DNA of 64,000 nucleotides from Streptomyces leeuwenhoekii (GTDB taxonomy: Bacteria > Actinomycetota > Actinomycetes > Streptomycetales > Streptomycetaceae): positions 7,392,001 through 7,456,000 of the forward strand of contig NZ_LN831790.1 in NCBI RefSeq assembly GCF_001013905.1. The letters run 5' to 3'. How positions within the stretch are numbered: position 1 is the stretch's first letter; each line of letters begins with the position of its first letter. A model generated the notes under the pieces. The model did no database searches, was not told the DNA's origin, and saw only the letters and a list, made by a program, of their open reading frames with translations. Made by a program: the position numbers and the translations under genes. This document shows, piece after piece, positions 1-9,600 of this stretch.

Positions 1-618
1 CGCGCACTGGTGCCGCGCGGTGAGCGCCGCCGGGCGAGCGCCGGCCGGCCCGCCGACCGGTTCGCGCAGCTGACCAGGGCCGAGGCCGAGTCCCGCCTGC
101 GGGAGCTGGTGCGCGCGGAGGCGGCCGGGGTGCTCGGCCACGCGACGCCGGAGAACCTGCAATGGGAGGTGTCCTTCCGGGACTCCGGATTCGACTCGCT
201 CTCCGCCGTGCAGTTCCGCAACCGGCTGAGCGAGCAGACCGGTCTGTCCCTGCCGACCACGCTGGTCTTCGACTACGCCTCGCCCGGTGTGCTCGTGGAC
301 CACCTGCTGGAGCGGCTCGCCGTCACCGACGGCGTCAGCCACCGCTCGGCACTGGCCGAACTGGACAGGCTGGAGGCCGTCCTGATGGCCGTCCCGGCGG
401 ACCGGGCGGGCCGGACGGACCAGGAGGACTCCGCGGACACGGAGATCGCCGCCCGGCTCACCGCGATCCTCTCCCGCTGGAACAAGGCCCGGACCCCCGC
501 GCGGCCCGACACGGGCCCCGGCACCGGCGAGACCGACCTGGCCGACGCAACCGAGAGCGAGGTCCTGGACTTCATCGACCGGGAACTGGGCCGCTCTTCC
601 GTACACCCGACCCGCTGA
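1..618 (+). CDS. Type I modular PKS, C-terminal fragment (ACP plus C-terminal docking region)
   Basis: This is the 3' end of a large PKS gene that begins before the window; the reading frame is open from base 1. An acyl carrier protein is visible at about codons 35-100, with the phosphopantetheine serine in GFDSL at bases 196-198. After it comes a tail of about 100 residues with a helical LAELDRLEAVL segment and an acidic end (ATESEVLDFIDRELG). Such tails act as C-terminal docking regions that hand the chain to the next PKS protein. The module order before the ACP cannot be seen. The next gene starts 15 bases downstream behind an AGGAGA ribosome site, so the two are probably cotranscribed. 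The partner of this tail is probably one of the docking-coil PKS proteins at 15007 or 27461, but the order cannot be fixed from this window. Confidence 0.95.
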   Translation, partial: RALVPRGERRRASAGRPADRFAQLTRAEAESRLRELVRAEAAGVLGHATPENLQWEVSFRDSGFDSLSAVQFRNRLSEQTGLSLPTTLVFDYASPGVLVDHLLERLAVTDGVSHRSALAELDRLEAVLMAVPADRAGRTDQEDSADTEIAARLTAILSRWNKARTPARPDTGPGTGETDLADATESEVLDFIDRELGRSSVHPTR

Positions 619-633
619 ACACCAGGAGACACG

Positions 634-3492
634 GTGACCGCACCCACCCGATACGCCGAAGCCCTACTGACCGGCATGCTCGGCACCTTCGGCCTGGACG
701 TCGAGTACGTCCGGGCGGAGAAGAACACCCTGTACCACCTGGACGACAGCGGCGCGGAGGTGCCGGTTCTCGATCTGGTGGGCGGCTGGGGCTCGCTGAT
801 GCTCGGGCACAACCACCCGGAGATCACGGCCTACGCCAAGGAACTGCTGGACACCGGCTGGCCGGTGCACTCGCAGCACTCCGCGCACCCGGTCGCCGAC
901 CGGGTCGGCGCGGTGCTGAACGGGATCCTCGCCCGGGAGTTCCCCGGCGCCGAGCCGTATTCGGTCATCTTCGCCAACAGCGGCGCCGAGGCGGTCGAGG
1001 CGGCGGTCAAGCACTGCGAGTTCGACCGCGCGCTGCGGGTGAAGAGCCTCTTCGAGGAGATCGAGTGGCATGCCGGCACGGCGCTGACCGCGGTGCGGGC
1101 GGGCACCGCGGCGCTGCCGGACGACACGTCCCTGCTGCCGGGTGACGTGCCGGCACCGGCGACCGCCGACGAGTTCGAGGCACTGCTCGGCGCGGTGGCC
1201 GCGCACAACATGGGCCGGGCGGCGACCAGTCCGGTGTTCTTCGCACTGGAGCGGGCGTTCCACGGCAAGCTGGTGGGCAGCACCCAGTTCACCTACAACC
1301 CGCTGTTCAGGGCGGCGTTCGCCACCCTCGGCCCGGACGTGATGTTCGTACCGCCGAACGACGCGGCGGCGTTCGAGAAGGCCGTCGCGGAACAGCGGGT
1401 CACCGTGCTCGACGTCGAGGTCGCCGACGGCAGGGTCACGCTGGTCGAACGCGCCTTCCCCGTCGTCGCCGGGCTGATCGTCGAGCCGATCCAGGGCGAG
1501 GGCGGCATCCAGGAGCTGACCGGCGAGTTCGCCGCGCGCGTCAGGCGGATCTGCGACGAAATCCGGTGCCCTGTCGTCGTCGACGAGATCCAGACCGGGA
1601 TGGGGCGCACCGGGAAGTTCTTCGCGAGCTCCCACATCGGTCTGCTCGGCGACTACTACCTGCTGGGCAAGTCGCTCGGCGGCGGCATCGGCAAGACCTC
1701 CGCGATGCTGGTCCGGCAGTCCCGCTACCGCCCCGAGTTCGAGCTCGTGCACAGCTCCACCTTCGCCAAGGACGGCTTCTCCACGGCCATCGCCCTGCGG
1801 ACGCTGGAACTCCTCGAGGCCGAGGACGGAGCCGCCTACGACCGGGCCGCGGAGCGCGGCGAGCGCATCCTCGCCATGCTGCGCGAGCTGGCCCGCGAGT
1901 TCCCCGACGTCGTGGCCGACGTGCGCGGCAAGGGGCTGCTCATCGGTTTCGAGTTCGCCGACCAGAGCCAGGCGTCCTCGCCGGTCATCCGGGAGAAGGC
2001 CCTGGCCGGGCTGCTCGTCTTCCAGCTGGGCAGCTACCTGCAACTGGCCCACCGCATCCGCACCGGCCCCACGGCGAGCGTGCCGACCATGCTGCGGATC
2101 GAGCCGTCGATCTACATCAGCGACGAGGAGATCGGCCAACTGCGCACCGGTCTCACCCAGGTCTGCCGGATCCTGCGCCACCAGGACGCGCTGCCGTTGG
2201 TCCACCCGCTGACCGGTGCCGCGCAGGCGCAGCCGCCGCGCGCGGAGATCAGGGACTTCCGGCCGGTGGCGGGCGAGACGGTCGCGCCGGCCGAGCCGGC
2301 CGCGCGGAAGGCCGGGCTCGTCAGCTACCCGCTCACCCCGGACCTGCTGCGGGAGTTCGACCCCTCGCTCGCCGACCTGGACGACGAGCGTCTGCTCGCC
2401 TACGCCCGGCGGTCCGAGCTGCTGCGGGACCTGCCCGCGTGCACGCCGGTCCGGTTCGACTCCCCGCAGGGCACGTCGGTGGAGCTCACCGTCTACCCGC
2501 TGCTGGTGAGCCAGGAGCAGCTTCGGGAGTACCAGGTCTCCGGGCAGACCTTCCTGATCGGCCTGGACCTCGACCGCCGGGTGCGCGCGGCGAAGGCCGA
2601 CGGCTGCGACACCGTCGGCCTCGGCTTCGGCCTCGGCGCGGTGAGCGGCCACGGCCGTGCCCTGCGGGTGTCCGGGGTCACGGTGAGCACGGGCAGCGCG
2701 CTGGCGGTCGGCTCGGCGCTGGCCGCCGTCCGGGGCGCGGCGGACGAGCGCTTCGGCGGGCTCGACGGGCTGACGCTGGCGGTCGTCGGCGGCGGCGGGC
2801 ACATCGGGTCGGCCCTCGGGGCGATCGGCGCCGGGCAGGCCGCCAGGATCGTGCTGGTGGGAAGCGGCCGGGCGGGGTCGGCCGAGCGGCTGCGTGCCGC
2901 GGAGCTGCGGATCTACCAGGAGGCGTGGGCACGGATCGCGGCCGGCGGAGAGCTCGCGGGCATCCCGGCGGCGCTGGCGGCGGAACCGCTCGTCGCCGGA
3001 TGGCTGGCCGAGGGGCGCGCCGGGGACGAGCCGAGCGGGGAGGCGATCGCCGCGTATCTCGACGAGGCCTACCCCGCCGACCCGTTCGTCGTCGTGACCG
3101 ACGATCTTTTGTCGGTGCGGAATGCGCAGGTGGTGTTCTCGGCGCATTCCAGTCCGGTTCCCGTGCTGGACGAAAAGCTTCTCGCCGATGGCGCTGTCCT
3201 GTGCGACATGTCCTTTTTCGGAACCGGTGCGGAATCAGCCACGGTGATCTCTCGTGACGATCTACGGTACGTTCGGGGCGGTGTACTTTCCGTGCCTGAA
3301 CGCGGTATTCTGCTGCGCGGCTTCGGTGCCTCGCCGGGGGCGGGTGAATTGTCGGCGGGGGCGGCGGAAGCGATCACGCTCGCGTTGTCCGGAAGCGACG
3401 GAACGATGGGCAACGGTCCTCTTACCCGTGAGCGGGTGGATGCCATTGTCGACCTCGCGAAGCAGCACGGATTCGAGACGATTTCCACCTGA
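634..3492 (+). CDS. Fused class III aminotransferase / acyl-ACP reductase-like protein
   Basis: This 952-residue protein has two parts. Residues 1 to about 520 are a class III PLP aminotransferase, with VVVDEIQTGMGRTG as the cofactor-binding Asp region and the predicted Schiff-base lysine K346 in LGKSLGGG. Residues about 560-952 contain a Rossmann motif (AVVGGGGHIGSALG, near residue 715). The order TVSTGSALAVG, Rossmann loop, VRGGVLSVP and a terminal AKQHGFE resembles cyanobacterial long-chain acyl-ACP reductase. I infer that the second half makes an aldehyde from an ACP- or CoA-bound acyl chain and the first half turns it into a primary amine. PigE of prodigiosin biosynthesis, as I recall it, combines similar activities in the opposite order. 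GTG 634 is supported by CAGGAGACACG. The last 400 bases are less GC-rich than the rest. Aminotransferase certain; reductase assignment is by eye. Confidence 0.85.
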   Translation: MTAPTRYAEALLTGMLGTFGLDVEYVRAEKNTLYHLDDSGAEVPVLDLVGGWGSLMLGHNHPEITAYAKELLDTGWPVHSQHSAHPVADRVGAVLNGILAREFPGAEPYSVIFANSGAEAVEAAVKHCEFDRALRVKSLFEEIEWHAGTALTAVRAGTAALPDDTSLLPGDVPAPATADEFEALLGAVAAHNMGRAATSPVFFALERAFHGKLVGSTQFTYNPLFRAAFATLGPDVMFVPPNDAAAFEKAVAEQRVTVLDVEVADGRVTLVERAFPVVAGLIVEPIQGEGGIQELTGEFAARVRRICDEIRCPVVVDEIQTGMGRTGKFFASSHIGLLGDYYLLGKSLGGGIGKTSAMLVRQSRYRPEFELVHSSTFAKDGFSTAIALRTLELLEAEDGAAYDRAAERGERILAMLRELAREFPDVVADVRGKGLLIGFEFADQSQASSPVIREKALAGLLVFQLGSYLQLAHRIRTGPTASVPTMLRIEPSIYISDEEIGQLRTGLTQVCRILRHQDALPLVHPLTGAAQAQPPRAEIRDFRPVAGETVAPAEPAARKAGLVSYPLTPDLLREFDPSLADLDDERLLAYARRSELLRDLPACTPVRFDSPQGTSVELTVYPLLVSQEQLREYQVSGQTFLIGLDLDRRVRAAKADGCDTVGLGFGLGAVSGHGRALRVSGVTVSTGSALAVGSALAAVRGAADERFGGLDGLTLAVVGGGGHIGSALGAIGAGQAARIVLVGSGRAGSAERLRAAELRIYQEAWARIAAGGELAGIPAALAAEPLVAGWLAEGRAGDEPSGEAIAAYLDEAYPADPFVVVTDDLLSVRNAQVVFSAHSSPVPVLDEKLLADGAVLCDMSFFGTGAESATVISRDDLRYVRGGVLSVPERGILLRGFGASPGAGELSAGAAEAITLALSGSDGTMGNGPLTRERVDAIVDLAKQHGFETIST

Positions 3493-3561
3493 AAGCTGCC
3501 GAACATCGGTTCGCCGGACCATCGTCGGATGGCCCGGCCTGATCAACAAAGGGTAAGTGGA

Positions 3562-5067
3562 ATGTCAGAGTCAGCAGATACCGGGTCGAAGGTGGCGGCG
3601 GAGGGCCCGCCCGACCCTCATTACGCCAACCGCTGGCGCATTCTCGCGGTGATTGGTGTCGCCCAGTTAACGATCTTCCTGGACACCACGGTCGTCAACA
3701 TCGCGCTCCCCTCGGCCCAGGCCGACCTCGGGTTCGGCGACGGGGACCGGCAGTGGGTCGTCACCGCCTACGCGCTCGCCTTCGGCAGCCTTCTGCTGCT
3801 CGGCGGCAGGGTGGTCGACCTGGTCGGCGCCAAGCGGTCGCTGATGATCTCGATCATCGGATTCGGTGTGACCTCGGTGCTGGGCGGCGCGGCCAACGGC
3901 TTCGCCATGCTGGTGACGGCGCGGGCGTTGCAGGGCGCGTTCGCCGCGCTCGTCGCGCCGGCGGCGCTGTCGTTTCTGCTGACCGTGTTCAAGGACCCGA
4001 AGGAACGGGTCAAGGCGTTCGGCGTCTACGGCGCGCTCGGCAGCGGCGGGCTCGCGCTCGGCCTGGTCCTCGGCGGCGCGCTGACCGACTGGCTGGACTG
4101 GCGCTGGTGCCTGTACGTCAACGTGTTCTTCACCGCGGCCGTCTTCGTCGGCGCGTTGGTGACCATGCAGAACCGGCAGTCCGATCACCGTCCGGACAAG
4201 CTCGACCTGCCCGGCACGGTGACGGCCTCGGTCGGCCTGTTCTGCCTCGCCTACGGGCTGTCCAACGCCGACGACGGCAAGTGGGGCGGCGCGGACGTGT
4301 GGGGCTTCCTCCTGGCGAGCGGCGTCCTCCTGGTGGCGTTCGTCCTGTTCGAGCTGCGCTCGCGGACCCCGCTGCTGCCCATCCGGATCGTGCTGCACCG
4401 CAATCGGGGCAGCGCCTACCTGGCGATGTTCCTGCTGGGCATCGGGCTGTTCGTGCAGTTCCTGTTCCTGACCTACTACCTCCAGCTCATCCTGGACTTC
4501 TCGGCGATCCAGAGCGGCCTGGCCTTCCTGCCGATGATCGTGGGGATCGCGATCGGCGCGACCACCATCCCGCCGGTGCTGGAGCCGAAGCTCGGGACGC
4601 GCGTGCTGGTCCCGGCCGGTCTCGTGCTGGCCGCGGTGGGGTCGTTCTGGCTCGCCAGGCTCACCACCGAGAGCTCGTACGCCGGCGGCGTACTGGCCCC
4701 CTCCCTCATCGCCGGCGTCGGCTTCGGACTGGTCGTGTCCCTGGGCGCCGCCGTCGCCACGGTCGGGGTCGAACCGCAGGACGCGGGTGCCGCCTCCGCC
4801 CTGGTCAACACGGTGCAGCAGGTGGGCGGCTCGATCGGCACCGCGCTGCTCAGCACCCTGGCGATCACCGCGGCGAACACGTTCGTCGAGGGCAAGTCGC
4901 CGACCCCGCAACTGGCCGCCGAGGCCGCCGTGGAGAGCTACACGACGGCCTTCTTCTGGGGCGCGGTCGTCTTCCTGGGCGGGGCGGTCGTCTGCGGTCT
5001 GCTCTTCGACCGCTTCGTGACGGCGCAAACCGACCCCGAGGTCGGCGCGCCGGCCGCCGTGGTCTGA
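3562..5067 (+). CDS. MFS drug-efflux transporter, DHA2 (14-helix) type
   Basis: This 501-residue integral membrane protein exports small molecules using the proton gradient. The helix-1 motif DTTVVNIALPSAQADLGF is the signature of the EmrB/QacA drug:H+ antiporter branch, and motif A is seen as GGRVVDLVGAKR. About fourteen hydrophobic segments are visible, and the length suits the 14-helix family. ATG 3562 is chosen over an upstream in-frame ATG at 3529 because the known family N-terminus is a short hydrophilic leader followed by NRWRILAVIGVAQLTIFLDTT. The gene sits 69 bases after the aminotransferase fusion and ends at a strong terminator. Its place between biosynthetic genes suggests export of, or self-resistance to, the polyketide. 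Confidence 0.93.
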   Translation: MSESADTGSKVAAEGPPDPHYANRWRILAVIGVAQLTIFLDTTVVNIALPSAQADLGFGDGDRQWVVTAYALAFGSLLLLGGRVVDLVGAKRSLMISIIGFGVTSVLGGAANGFAMLVTARALQGAFAALVAPAALSFLLTVFKDPKERVKAFGVYGALGSGGLALGLVLGGALTDWLDWRWCLYVNVFFTAAVFVGALVTMQNRQSDHRPDKLDLPGTVTASVGLFCLAYGLSNADDGKWGGADVWGFLLASGVLLVAFVLFELRSRTPLLPIRIVLHRNRGSAYLAMFLLGIGLFVQFLFLTYYLQLILDFSAIQSGLAFLPMIVGIAIGATTIPPVLEPKLGTRVLVPAGLVLAAVGSFWLARLTTESSYAGGVLAPSLIAGVGFGLVVSLGAAVATVGVEPQDAGAASALVNTVQQVGGSIGTALLSTLAITAANTFVEGKSPTPQLAAEAAVESYTTAFFWGAVVFLGGAVVCGLLFDRFVTAQTDPEVGAPAAVV

Positions 5068-5087
5068 CCGCTCCCGCAGCCCGGCGG

Positions 5088-5144
5088 AAAACCGGTCGCC
5101 GGCTGGTACTTGGTTCCCAGTACCAGCCCGGCGGCCGGTTTTTG
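5088..5144 (+). terminator. Rho-independent terminator after the MFS gene
   Basis: A 21-base left arm starting AAAACCGGTCGCCGGC (5088-5108) pairs with TACCAGCCCGGCGGCCGGTTTT (5121-5142), leaving a 12-base loop and a run of five T at 5139-5143. It ends the unit made of the upstream PKS, the aminotransferase fusion and the MFS exporter. The next gene starts 117 bases later with its own ribosome site. Confidence 0.8.
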
Positions 5145-5260
5145 GGTTCCTCGACGCTGGGATCGGCCCGCCCCAGCGGATTGACTCGACCCCGAGGCGC
5201 GGTGCGGTGAGCCCTCCCCGATCGGGGTCGGCCTGCGACCCACCACCGAAGGAGGATGTC

Positions 5261-6463
5261 GTGACAGCAGTGACCGGTGAGCGGGCGGGGGAGACGACCG
5301 GGCCGGCGGTCGGCCCGGCGGAGCTGGTGGCGCGTGCCCGCGAGCTCGCCCCGCTGATCCGCGAGCACGCGGTGAAGACCGAGCAGGACCGCAGGCTCGC
5401 GGAGGAGGTCGTGGTCGCGCTCAGGGAGGCGGGGATGTTCCGTCTCACGACGCCGGCCCGGTTCGGCGGCTACGAGCTGCGCATGCCGGACCTGATATCG
5501 ATCATCGTCGAGGTCGGCAAGGCGTGCGGGTCCGCCGGCTGGAACCTGTCCATCGACACCGCGTCGACCCGGTTCGCGCTGAACGCGATGCCGGAGACCG
5601 CGCTGTCGGACATGTTCGAGGGCAACCCCGACGCGTACGTGATCTCCACGGCCCACCTGTCGACCACGAAGGCGTACCGGGCCGAGGGCGGCTACCGGGT
5701 GACCGGCACGTTCCCGTGGAGCTCGGGCTGTGAGATCGCCGACTGGGCCTACATCCCGGTGGTGCACGTCCACGACGGCGACGAGCAGACCGCGGACCTC
5801 GTGGGCGTGGTGGTCCCCATGAGCGAGCTGAGGATCGAGCGGACCTGGCACTCGGCCGGTCTCGCCGGCTCCGGCACCCACACCGTCGTGGCCGAGGACG
5901 TGTTCGTCCCGGAGCGCCGGGCCACCGCGTTCAGCCTCACGGACCTGGTGGGCGAGGACGAGCGGGACTCCATGCTCATCCAGGGCAGCGTCCAGTCGCT
6001 CGCCGCGATCGTGGGCGCCGCGCAGGGCGCGGTGGAGGTCACCCGGCAGGCGCTGGACAAGAAGCGGCCGATCACCTACGTCAACTACGCAGCCGCCGCC
6101 GACGCCCCGTCGGTGCAGATGTGGTTCGCCGAGGCCACGCATCTGATCGAGACCGCCCAGCTGCATCTGCGCGAGATCGGTACGGCCCTGGACGGCGTGC
6201 CGGAGACCCAGCCGATGCCGTGGCTGGAACGGGCGCGGCTGCGGATGCACGAAAGGTCGGCGCAGGAGAAGTCGCGAGCGGGCGTGGAGAAGCTGCTCGA
6301 TGTCGTCGGCGGCAGCGCGTTCGCCCTGTCGAACCCGTTGCAGCGCCTCTGGCGGGACATTTCCGTGATGAGCCGGCACACGGCGCTCAACGCCCCGATC
6401 ATCGTGGAGGACTACAGCCGGGCGGTGCTCGACGTCCACCCGTCGGTGACGCTTCTGTACTGA
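5261..6463 (+). CDS. Acyl-CoA dehydrogenase-fold flavoprotein (group D flavin monooxygenase or dehydrogenase)
   Basis: This 400-residue protein has the acyl-CoA dehydrogenase fold. Residues 15-45 form the N-terminal helical part ([18 protein letters not shown]). [11 protein letters not shown] and an ACGSAGWN segment, common in HsaA/HpaB-like two-component hydroxylases, lie at about 67-95. [21 protein letters not shown] strand region is at about 140-160, and helices with [19 protein letters not shown] make the C-terminus. The early [17 protein letters not shown] start and WSSG segment fit group D hydroxylases better than classical dehydrogenases, which have a catalytic Glu I cannot place here. 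Such enzymes use reduced flavin and oxygen on tethered or free intermediates. GTG 5261 follows an AAGGAGGA site. It is flanked by terminators on both sides, so it is probably monocistronic. The exact reaction is unknown. Confidence 0.8.
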   Translation: MTAVTGERAGETTGPAVGPAELVARARELAPLIREHAVKTEQDRRLAEEVVVALREAGMFRLTTPARFGGYELRMPDLISIIVEVGKACGSAGWNLSIDTASTRFALNAMPETALSDMFEGNPDAYVISTAHLSTTKAYRAEGGYRVTGTFPWSSGCEIADWAYIPVVHVHDGDEQTADLVGVVVPMSELRIERTWHSAGLAGSGTHTVVAEDVFVPERRATAFSLTDLVGEDERDSMLIQGSVQSLAAIVGAAQGAVEVTRQALDKKRPITYVNYAAAADAPSVQMWFAEATHLIETAQLHLREIGTALDGVPETQPMPWLERARLRMHERSAQEKSRAGVEKLLDVVGGSAFALSNPLQRLWRDISVMSRHTALNAPIIVEDYSRAVLDVHPSVTLLY

Positions 6464-6538
6464 GGGCGCGCCGAATACAGCGAGGCGTTTGTCCCCGGTC
6501 CTCTTCCGGAATATGGACATGCCTCACCGCGCTCTTGT

Positions 6539-6603
6539 GCATCGGTATCGCCCGGTGGCCCGGACCCTTTCCGGTGACCGCCGGGTGATACCGATGCTTT
6601 TTG
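6539..6603 (+). terminator. Strong hairpin terminator between the flavoprotein and the starter PKS gene
   Basis: GCATCGGTATCGCCCGG (6539-6555) pairs with CCGGGTGATACCGATGC (6581-6597), with one G-T wobble, followed by TTTTTTGT. It separates the flavoprotein from the PKS that starts at about 6699. The PKS therefore needs its own promoter in 6604-6698, a comparatively AT-rich stretch where I could not identify convincing -35 and -10 boxes. Confidence 0.82.
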
Positions 6604-6698
6604 TCCGCGCGGCACTTCCCGGCGGTCGGATTGCTCCCGGCCACCAGAATTCCGATGACGCTTTGGATTCGAGAAACAAGCCGTCTTCCCGCCCCTCG

Positions 6699-9600
6699 AT
6701 GTTGACTGTGGATATGAGACGGATCGCCGTGGTCGGGTTGGCTTGTCGGTTTCCCGGGGCCGGCGACGGCCACGCATTCTGGCGGTTGCTGCGGGACGGG
6801 ACCGACGCCGTACGGGAGGCGCCGGAGGACCGGTGGCAGGGTGCCGGGCTGCCCCACCGCCTGGGCGGCTTCGTCGACGGGATCGACCGGTTCGACGCGG
6901 CCTTCTTCGGCATCTCACCGCGCGAGGCCGCCGCGATGGACCCCCAGCAGCGCATGATGCTGGAGCTGGCCTGGGAGGCGCTGGAGGACGCGCGGATCGT
7001 CCCCGCCCGGCTCGCCGGCGGCGACACCGGCGTCTTCGTCGGCGTCATGTGGGACGACTACGCGGCGCTGCAGGACCGGCTCGGCGCCGCCGGCGTCGGC
7101 CGGCACACGATGACCGGCACCCGCCGCGGGATCATCGCCAACCGCGTCTCCCACCACCTCGGCCTGCGCGGACCGAGCCTGACCGTGGACACCGCGCAGT
7201 CCTCCTCGCTCGTGGCGGTCCAACTGGCGTGCGAGAGCCTGCGCCGCGACGAGTGCGACGTGGCGATCGCCGGGGGCGTGAACCTGAACATCCTGGCCGA
7301 GCCGACGCTCGGCGCGGTGCGGTTCGGCGGCCTGTCACCGGACGGCCGGTGCTACACCTTCGACGCGCGGGCCAACGGATTCGTCCGCGGTGAGGGCGGC
7401 GGGGCCGTCGTCCTCAAACCGCTGGCCGCCGCGCTCGCCGACGGCGACGACATCTACTGCGTCCTGTCCGGTGGCGCCGTCAACAACGACGGTGCGGGCG
7501 AGGGCGAGCACACCGGCCTCACCGTGCCGAGCCGGTCCGCGCAGGAGCGGGTCGTCCGCCAGGCGTACCGGCGCGCGGGCGTCGCCGCGCGGGACGTGCA
7601 GTACGTGGAACTGCACGGCAGCGGCACCAAGGTGGGCGATCCGATCGAGGCCGCCGCGCTCGGTGCCGCGCTGGGGCGCGCCCGGCAGCCGGGCGCGCCG
7701 CTGCCGGTGGGGTCGGTCAAGACCAACATCGGTCACCTGGAGGGCGCGGGCGGGATCGCCGGCCTGATCAAGGTGGCGCTGAGCATCCGCCACCGGATGC
7801 TGCCGCCGAGCCTCCACTTCGCCACCCCGCACCCCGGCATCCCCCTCGACGAGCTGCGGCTGCGGGTGCAGACCGAGCTGACGCCGTGGCCGGAGCCGGA
7901 CCGGCCGCTGGTGGCCGGGGTGAGTTCGTTCGGGATGGGCGGCACCAACTGCCATCTGGTGGTCGCCGAACCCCCCGCCCCCGCCGCCCCGGCCGGTGGC
8001 ACCCTGGAGTCCGGCGCGTCGGCCTGGCCGCTCTCCGGCCGCACCGGTGAGGCACTGCGCGCCCAGGCCGCCCGGCTGCTGTCCTTCGTGGACGAGCGGG
8101 CCGAGCCCGCCGCGGACATCGGGCTGTCCCTCGCCACGACCAGGACCGCCTTCCGGCACCGTGCGGTCGTGGTCGGCGCCGACCGGGCCGAACTGCGGCA
8201 ACGGCTGGCCGAGTTCGCCGCCGGCGGGGCCGTCGCCGGCGTGGTCGAGGGACAGGCCACCGCGACCGGGAAGGTGGTGTTCGTCTTCCCCGGTCAGGGC
8301 GCGCAGTGGGCGGGGATGGCGGCCGGACTGCTGGACGGCGTCCCCGAGTTCGCCGCGTCGATGCGGGCCTGCGAGGAGGCGTTCGCGCCTCATGTCGACT
8401 GGTCGCTCGGCGAGGTGCTGCGCGATCCGGCCGCGCTGGAGCGGGTGGACGTGGTGCAGCCCGCGCTGTTCGCGGTGATGGTGTCACTGGCCGCCCTGTG
8501 GCGCGCGTGCGGTGTGGAGCCGGCGGCGGTGGTCGGGCACAGCCAGGGCGAGATAGCCGCCGCGTGCGTGGCCGGGGCGCTGTCGCTGGAGGACGCCGCG
8601 CGGGTGGTGACCTTGCGCAGCCGGTCCCTGTCGGCGCTGTCGGGCCGCGGCGGCATGGTGTCGGTGCTGCGCCCGGCCGACGAGGTGCGCGACCGGATCG
8701 CCGAGTGGGAGGGCGCGGTCTCCCTCGCCGCGGCCAACGGCCCCTCGTCGGTGGTGCTCGCCGGTGACCCCGATGCCCTGGACCAACTGGTCGCCCGGTG
8801 GACCCGGGAAGGCGTGGAGACCCGCCGGATCGCCGTCGACTACGCCTCCCACTCGCCCCAGGTGGAACAGATCCGCGAGCGGCTGCACACCGTGCTGGAC
8901 GGGCTCGGGCCGAGGACCTCGCCGGTGCCGTTCTACTCCACGGTGACCGGCGACGTGCTCGACACCGCCGGGCTGGACGCCGCCTACTGGTACCGCAATC
9001 TGCGGCAGACCGTGGAGCTGGAGCGGGCGACCGGGGCACTGGTCCGGGACGGGCACGCGGTGTTCGTCGAGTGCAGCCCGCACCCGGTGCTGCTGCCGGC
9101 GCTGCGGGACACGCTGGAGCGGGCCGGGCTGGAGTCCGGAGCGGTCACCGGCTCGCTGCGCCGGGGCGAGGGCGGCCCGGAACGGTTCCTCGCCTCGCTC
9201 GCCGAGCTGCACGTGCGCGGCGTCGCGGTGGACTGGTCCCGCGTCTTCGCCCTGCGCGGCGCCCGTACGGTGGGGCTGCCCACCTACGCCTTCCAGCGCG
9301 AGCGCCACTGGCTCACCGGGACCGGCGTCCCGGCCGCCCCCGCCACGCGGCCCCCGGCGGCGGCGCCCGCCCAGGACACGGCCCGGGCCGAGAACCCGGC
9401 CGCGACGCCCGCCGGGCCCGGGATGCTGGGGCTGGTGCGGTCGGCCCTCGCGGTCGTGCTCGGCCATGCGGGCGGCGACGCCGTGGACCCCGGCACCACC
9501 TTCAAGGAACTCGGCGTCGACTCCCTGTCCGCCGTGGAGCTCCGGGACCGGCTGAGCGCGGCGACCGGCCTCACGCTGCCGGCCGGGGTGCTGTTCGGCC

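Noticed and set aside
664..3147. Long open frame on the minus strand across the aminotransferase fusion gene
   Set aside because: Antisense shadow of a high-GC gene; low-complexity Arg/Gly/Gln composition, no domain and no ribosome site.
6489..6698. N-terminal extension of the starter PKS from 6489
   Set aside because: This stretch contains a strong terminator hairpin and no family similarity; the KS begins right after 6714.
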